Below, one piece after another: positions 13,526 to 17,341 of a stretch of 17,341 nt of DNA. Below the pieces are notes generated by a model. That model saw only the letters and a program-made list of their open reading frames with translations. It was not told the DNA's origin and did not search any database. Source of the stretch: Clostridiales bacterium UBA7573 (GTDB lineage Bacteria > Bacillota > Clostridia > Oscillospirales > CAG-272); contig DLLB01000069.1 of the NCBI GenBank assembly GCA_002477905.1, positions 1 through 17,341 on the forward strand, written 5' to 3'. Made by a program: the position numbers and the translations under genes. Within the stretch, counting starts at the first letter, position 1; every line of letters begins with the position of its first letter.

Positions 13526-15679
13526 ATGGCAAAACGCTATCTTGACGCACCGGTGACGGTATTACCCGGCATCGGCGGCAAACGTGCACAGGCGTTTGCC
13601 CGCCTTGGGATTGAGCGGGTGCGGGATCTGTTATACCATTTCCCGCGCGGCTATCAGAACCGGGGCGAGATCCGCCGGCTTTCCGATGGGCTAGACGGAG
13701 AAGTATCGTCGTTTCTCTTAACCGTGGCAAGCATGCCGCAGACATTTACCTTGCGCGGCGGCATCGCTTTGCTGAAATTCCGCGCATTTGATGAAAGCGG
13801 ACGGTGCGAAATCGCGTATTTCAGACAGAATTATCTGAAAGACGTTTTTACCGTCGGCGCGCAGTTTCGGTTCTTCGGGCGCCTGCAAAAGCGTAGCGGC
13901 GTTTTTACGCTGACATCGCCGGCCTATGAACCGGTGATCGAGGGACGGGCTTTGCCGCCGCTGTATCCGGTCTATCCTCTGTCTACGGGGCTGACGCAGA
14001 AAATAATTTCGGCTGCGGTGCGCGCCGCGCTGACCTTGCCGCAGGATTGGGAAGCGGAGGATCCGCTTCCGAAAGCCGTTCGTGAAAAATATGATTTGTG
14101 CGATTTGCGCACCGCGCTGTATGCGGTCCACCTGCCGCAGGATTTTGCGTCGGTTGCAAAGGCAAAAGAACGGTTTGTGTGGGAAGAATTGTTTTTCTTT
14201 GCGCTGGGAATTGTCAGCGGCAAACGTGCGCGTCCTCATGGCGCGCCGATTCTGCAAATTCCTTCGGAGATGGAAAAAGCATTTACACAGATTTTGCCGT
14301 TTACGCCGACCGGCGCGCAAATGCGGGTGATCCGCGAAATCGAAGCGGATTTACAGAATCCGAACGGTACGCCGATGGCGCGCTTGGTCAGCGGAGACGT
14401 GGGAAGCGGCAAAACGGTTTGCGCGGCGGCGGCGGCTTATTTTGCCGCGGCAAACCATTTGCAGAGCGCACTGATGGTGCCGACGGAAATTCTGGCGCAG
14501 CAGCATGCGCAGGATCTGACGCCATTACTTGGCAAATTAGGCGTACGGGTGGGACTTCTGACCGGTTCGCTGTCTGCCGCTGCCAAACGGAAGGTGCGAC
14601 AGGCATTGCAAGCGGGAGAACTGGATCTTTTGATCGGTACCCATGCGTTGATTACGGAGGAAGTGCAGTTTGCCAATCTCGGCTTGGTGATCACGGATGA
14701 ACAGCATCGATTTGGCATTTTTCAACGTGCCGCACTTGCGGAGAAGGGCAAAGTCCCGCACATGCTGGTGATGAGCGCTACTCCGATTCCCCGCACACTT
14801 GCGTTGATTCTGTATGGCGATCTGGCACAGTCTGCGGTAGATGAAATGCCGCCGGGACGGCAAAAGGTGGATACCTTTGTTGTGGACGGCAGTTACCGTC
14901 CGCGCTTGCAGGCGTTTTTGCGAAAAACTGTTTTCAGCGGACATCAGGCGTATGTGGTTTGTCCGTGCATTGAGCAAACGACGGAGGCAGACGAGGAGGA
15001 TATCCCGCTTTTGCCGTTTGCGCAAGCGGGAAATGCAGATATTCCGATGGAGGAGGTGGCATTGCCAAAGTTACAGGCGGCAGTGGACTACGCCACGGAA
15101 TTGCAACGTGCGCTCCCGGACTGCAAAGTAATGTTTTTGCACGGAAAAATGAAATCCGCCGAAAAAGAAGCCGTTATGGAGCAGTTTGTTGCAGGAAAGA
15201 TCGGCATTCTGGTTTCCACCACCGTGATTGAGGTGGGGGTGAATGTGCCGAATGCCACGTTGATGGTGGTGGAAAATGCGGAACGCTTTGGCTTGTCGCA
15301 ACTGCACCAGTTGCGCGGACGTGTCGGACGGGGACAGGCAAAAGCTTATTGCGTGTTGGTGTCGGACGCCAAAGGGGAAAATGCGCGCCGACGGCTTGCT
15401 GTAATGAAAGCGACGAATGACGGCTATCAGATTGCACAGGAAGATCTTGCATTGCGCGGTCCGGGGGATTTCTTCCCCTCCGCAGAGGGGGAAGCGCGTC
15501 AGCACGGTGCGTTTCGCTTTCGATTTGCAAATTTATGTGAAGATATGGCGGTATTGCAAGCTGCGTTTGCCGCCGCAGAATGGGTGCAGAAAACAGACGA
15601 TTTGCGTTTGGAGGAAAAAGAAAAATTACAAAGCGAAATGGCACAGAATGGCGGTTTGTTTGCCACGGAAAAGTTTTGA
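13526..15679 (+). CDS. recG: ATP-dependent DNA helicase RecG
   Basis: This 717-residue branch-migration helicase restarts stalled forks and processes Holliday-like junctions. The N-terminal wedge/OB domain (about 1-160) starts with the helix-hairpin pattern LPGIGGKRAQAF. Motor motifs follow: GDVGSGKT (290-297, Walker A), TDEQHRFG (390-397, DEQH box), MSATPIPRTLA (416-426), FLHGKM (537-542), STTVIEVGVNVPN (564-576) and QLHQLRGRVGRG (592-603). Length is slightly above the usual ~680. Two extra stretches explain this: an acidic loop around 484-515 and an insertion after GPGDFF (646-651). Both lie outside core motifs. GGAGGGAG (13511-13518) precedes the ATG with a 7-nt gap. The mnmM gene follows after 56 bp. 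Confidence 0.96.
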   Translation: MAKRYLDAPVTVLPGIGGKRAQAFARLGIERVRDLLYHFPRGYQNRGEIRRLSDGLDGEVSSFLLTVASMPQTFTLRGGIALLKFRAFDESGRCEIAYFRQNYLKDVFTVGAQFRFFGRLQKRSGVFTLTSPAYEPVIEGRALPPLYPVYPLSTGLTQKIISAAVRAALTLPQDWEAEDPLPKAVREKYDLCDLRTALYAVHLPQDFASVAKAKERFVWEELFFFALGIVSGKRARPHGAPILQIPSEMEKAFTQILPFTPTGAQMRVIREIEADLQNPNGTPMARLVSGDVGSGKTVCAAAAAYFAAANHLQSALMVPTEILAQQHAQDLTPLLGKLGVRVGLLTGSLSAAAKRKVRQALQAGELDLLIGTHALITEEVQFANLGLVITDEQHRFGIFQRAALAEKGKVPHMLVMSATPIPRTLALILYGDLAQSAVDEMPPGRQKVDTFVVDGSYRPRLQAFLRKTVFSGHQAYVVCPCIEQTTEADEEDIPLLPFAQAGNADIPMEEVALPKLQAAVDYATELQRALPDCKVMFLHGKMKSAEKEAVMEQFVAGKIGILVSTTVIEVGVNVPNATLMVVENAERFGLSQLHQLRGRVGRGQAKAYCVLVSDAKGENARRRLAVMKATNDGYQIAQEDLALRGPGDFFPSAEGEARQHGAFRFRFANLCEDMAVLQAAFAAAEWVQKTDDLRLEEKEKLQSEMAQNGGLFATEKF

Positions 15680-15735
15680 GAATATTTCGGAACAGGCGGA
15701 TAGAATAATTTATTAAGGAAGAAAGCAGGCTTATC

Positions 15736-16290
15736 ATGATCGATTTACGGGTGACAGAGAAAGAATTTTTGGAGCGCCATGTCAAAGAAGGCGGTGTAGC
15801 GGTGGATTTTACGATGGGGAATGGACATGATACACAGTGGCTCTCCCAGCGTGTAGGGAAAACGGGGCATGTTTATGCGTTTGATATTCAGGAGCAGGCA
15901 AAAAGAAATACGGAAGCGCGGCTTCGGGAAGCCGGATGCCCGGAAAATTATACCTTGATTCTGGATTCGCATTCCCACGTGAAGCAATATGTCAAAGAGC
16001 CGATTTGTGCAGGTATGTTCAATTTAGGGTATCTGCCGGGGAGCGGGAACAAACAGCTGACCACCTTGCGTGCGACAACGATGCCGGCAGTGGAGGCGGC
16101 GATTGACCTGCTTGCGCCGGACGGCGGTATTTTGCTTGCGGTTTATCCGGGGCATGAAGAAGGCAGATTGGAGGGGGAAATGCTGACGGCTTATTTTGCA
16201 CAACTGGATCGAAAAGAGATCTGCGTGTCCTGCCTGCGCATTGTAAATTCTCCGGATTCCCCATTTTTCTTTCTGATCGAGAAAAAATAA
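15736..16290 (+). CDS. mnmM: tRNA wobble-uridine methyltransferase MnmM (YtqB family)
   Basis: This 184-residue class I SAM-dependent methyltransferase matches the YtqB/rRNA-methylase-like family in length and motifs. The SAM loop is VDFTMGNGHDT (23-33), the acidic ribose contact is FDIQ (49-52), and NLGYLPG (96-102) is the family's substrate-side motif. Gram-positive YtqB was identified as MnmM, which methylates 5-aminomethyl(-2-thio)uridine at tRNA position 34 to the mnm5 form. The usual GGDK after NLGYLP reads GSGNK here, a small deviation. The ribosome site is weak (AGCAGG at 15724-15729, 6 nt away), so translation may partly depend on upstream reading. The gene sits between recG and the YbaK-like gene. 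Confidence 0.8.
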   Translation: MIDLRVTEKEFLERHVKEGGVAVDFTMGNGHDTQWLSQRVGKTGHVYAFDIQEQAKRNTEARLREAGCPENYTLILDSHSHVKQYVKEPICAGMFNLGYLPGSGNKQLTTLRATTMPAVEAAIDLLAPDGGILLAVYPGHEEGRLEGEMLTAYFAQLDRKEICVSCLRIVNSPDSPFFFLIEKK

Positions 16291-16342
16291 GTTTGTGTCA
16301 AATCCGGGCACTTATGCCCTGTGTGAAGAAAAGGAGCTTTTT

Positions 16343-16849
16343 ATGTCTATTGAAGCTGTTCGTACTTATCTTGCATCTTATGGCATGGCAGATCGCATCC
16401 GCGAGCTGCCCGCATCCTCTGCGACCGTTGCGCTTGCCGCACAGGCGCTTGGAACGGAAGAAGCAAGAATTGCAAAAAGTCTTGCATTTCTTGTGGATGG
16501 GAAAGCCATTCTGATTGTGACGGCAGGAGATCGGAAAATTGATAACCATTTATATAAATTACGTTTCGGTACCAAAGCAAAAATGCTTACGCCGGAACAG
16601 ACGCTGGCAATGATCGGGCATCCGGTTGGCGGCGTTTGCCCGTTTGCCTTGCCCGAAACGGTAACGGTTTATTGCGACGAATCCCTCAAACGCTTTTCCA
16701 CCGTATTCCCTGCCTGCGGCACCACCAATTCTGCGATGGAACTATCCTGTGAAGAATTATACCGGGTTTCCGGTGCGGTCGAATGGGTGGATTTGTGCAA
16801 GCCGTTTGCTGTACCTGCGGAGGGGGAGAATGTTTCATCTATTTCGTAA
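16343..16849 (+). CDS. YbaK/EbsC-family aminoacyl-tRNA deacylase
   Basis: This 168-residue cytosolic protein has the YbaK fold pattern: VALAAQALGTEEARIAKSLAF (29-49) with the conserved catalytic-site Lys45, then MIGHPVGGVCPF (90-101), the GxxPGGV-type loop that holds the 3' end of the tRNA. The family removes mischarged amino acids from tRNA, for example Cys or Ala from tRNA-Pro. Which mischarged tRNA this member edits cannot be told. The start has AAGGAG (16331-16336) 6 nt upstream; an in-frame ATG at 16295 has no ribosome site. A small hairpin GGGCA-CTTA-TGCCC (16306-16319) sits in the leader. The next gene overlaps its end by 20 bp. Confidence 0.88.
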   Translation: MSIEAVRTYLASYGMADRIRELPASSATVALAAQALGTEEARIAKSLAFLVDGKAILIVTAGDRKIDNHLYKLRFGTKAKMLTPEQTLAMIGHPVGGVCPFALPETVTVYCDESLKRFSTVFPACGTTNSAMELSCEELYRVSGAVEWVDLCKPFAVPAEGENVSSIS

Positions 16850-17171
16850 AAAACAGGATCCGGACAACCCCGCGTTCCGTCGAAAAATGGCGGCGCGCAT
16901 TGCGGGGCAGCAAATCAAATATGTGACGGAACGCGGGGCGGATGGCGTGGACAATGTCATTGGCAGGGCGGGCGCCTTAATTTTGCGGGACGGAGAACTG
17001 TTGGTGTATGCTTCGCAAGACGTGGTATTCCGTGCGCGGGTAGAAGAATTGACCGCGTCGGAACTGATGAGCAAGGATGGTGTGATCCTCACAGCACCCG
17101 ATCTTACGCAAGGAGGAAAGCTACGCACAATCATCGCTTATTACACCTATTATCTGCAAAGAAATCTTTAA
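16830..17171 (+). CDS. Conserved 113-aa protein, unknown function
   Basis: This 113-residue soluble protein has a basic start (FHLFRKK) and a helix. A beta-rich core follows: VIGRAGALILRDGELLVYAS (47-66), DVVFRARVEEL (68-78), MSKDGVILTAPDL (84-96), and a C-terminus IIAYYTYYL (103-111). I recognise it as a pattern found in clostridial genomes but know no function or domain name. The start at 16830 lies inside the deacylase gene (20-nt overlap, other frame). GGAGG (16819-16823) sits 6 nt upstream, also inside that gene, so the two are likely translationally coupled. It is the last gene of the operon; no clear hairpin terminator follows. Confidence 0.68.
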   Translation: MFHLFRKKQDPDNPAFRRKMAARIAGQQIKYVTERGADGVDNVIGRAGALILRDGELLVYASQDVVFRARVEELTASELMSKDGVILTAPDLTQGGKLRTIIAYYTYYLQRNL

Positions 17172-17306
17172 TGCGGAAAACGGTGCACAAAAATGCATAC
17201 CAAGCGATGGAATCACGAAAATATACTCAAAATAAACAATTTTAGATCAAAAAACACAGTATTTTCACATCTTTTTTCACAAATCCAAAAAACTTTAAAA
17301 AAAGTA

Positions 17307-17335
17307 TTGACAAAAGGGAATGGATGTGGTATACT
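17307..17335 (+). promoter_or_regulatory. Strong promoter for a gene beyond the right edge
   Basis: TTGACA (17307-17312), a 17-bp spacer and TATACT (17330-17335), with TG at 17327-17328. The upstream 135 bp (17172-17306) is very AT-rich, holds no gene, and contains two direct copies of TTTTCACA (17262-17269, 17274-17281). Confidence 0.88.
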
Positions 17336-17341
17336 AGTCAA

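Noticed and set aside
15676..15706. Promoter before mnmM (TTGAGA and TAGAAT)
   Set aside because: Spacer would be 19 bp and both boxes are imperfect; operon reading from recG explains expression.
1..17341. CRISPR arrays, insertion sequences, toxin-antitoxin or defence genes
   Set aside because: No regular short repeats, transposase motifs or recognised defence domains; every longer supported frame fits a housekeeping, sugar-related or small unknown gene.

Overview
The window looks like chromosomal DNA of a Gram-positive member of the Clostridia, possibly a gut Oscillospirales-type lineage. The reasons are strong AGGAG-type ribosome binding sites, consensus SigA promoters with 16-17 bp spacers, an N-terminal lipobox lipoprotein with an RsgI-like domain, and firmicute-type RecG, PgcA, MnmM and DUF6062 relatives. 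The family-level placement is a guess. I see no phage, transposon, CRISPR or plasmid functions. Most genes are housekeeping or small conserved unknowns arranged as short operons separated by hairpin terminators.

Layout. 1-2010: the end of a membrane protein with a PH-like domain, then a strongly promoted lipoprotein that joins an RsgI-like sensor domain to a long helical tail. 2061-2206: a self-contained tRNA-Gly(CCC) unit with promoter, gene with encoded CCA, and terminator. 2353-3441: a GH5-like glycoside hydrolase whose acid/base motif is missing. 3531-3740 (minus): a 69-aa conserved small protein that may be read from a leaderless mRNA. 3855-4577: a YjjG-like HAD phosphatase. 4650-4913 (minus): an 87-aa two-helix membrane protein behind a promoter carrying two palindromes. 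5043-5858 (minus) and 6210-8162 (plus): a PHP phosphoesterase and a membrane-bound nucleotide-sugar 4,6-dehydratase, divergent across a 350-bp control region. 8238-10332 (minus): an operon of an MBL-fold hydrolase followed by a GH29 alpha-L-fucosidase. 10602-12648: a small membrane protein followed by phosphoglucomutase. 12766-17171: a five-gene operon of a DUF6062-like double Cys/His protein, recG, mnmM, a YbaK/EbsC deacylase and a conserved 113-aa protein. 17172-17341: AT-rich DNA ending in a near-consensus promoter for a gene outside the window.

How the genes work together. The sugar-related genes (dehydratase, fucosidase, phosphoglucomutase, GH5-like protein) could contribute to glycan building and breakdown, but each has its own transcription unit, so a joint pathway is not shown. 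The last operon mixes DNA repair (RecG), tRNA wobble modification (MnmM) and tRNA proofreading (YbaK-like), a typical housekeeping grouping.

I did not find a clear new defence or mobile system. The most interesting items are the lipid-anchored RsgI-like protein that keeps the Asn-Pro self-cleavage motif, the glycoside hydrolase that has lost its catalytic Asn-Glu pair, the two palindromes around the promoter of the 87-aa membrane protein, the possible leaderless 69-aa gene, and the two-fold Cys/His repeat of the DUF6062-like protein. Eight of the nine recognisable promoters carry an extended -10 TG.
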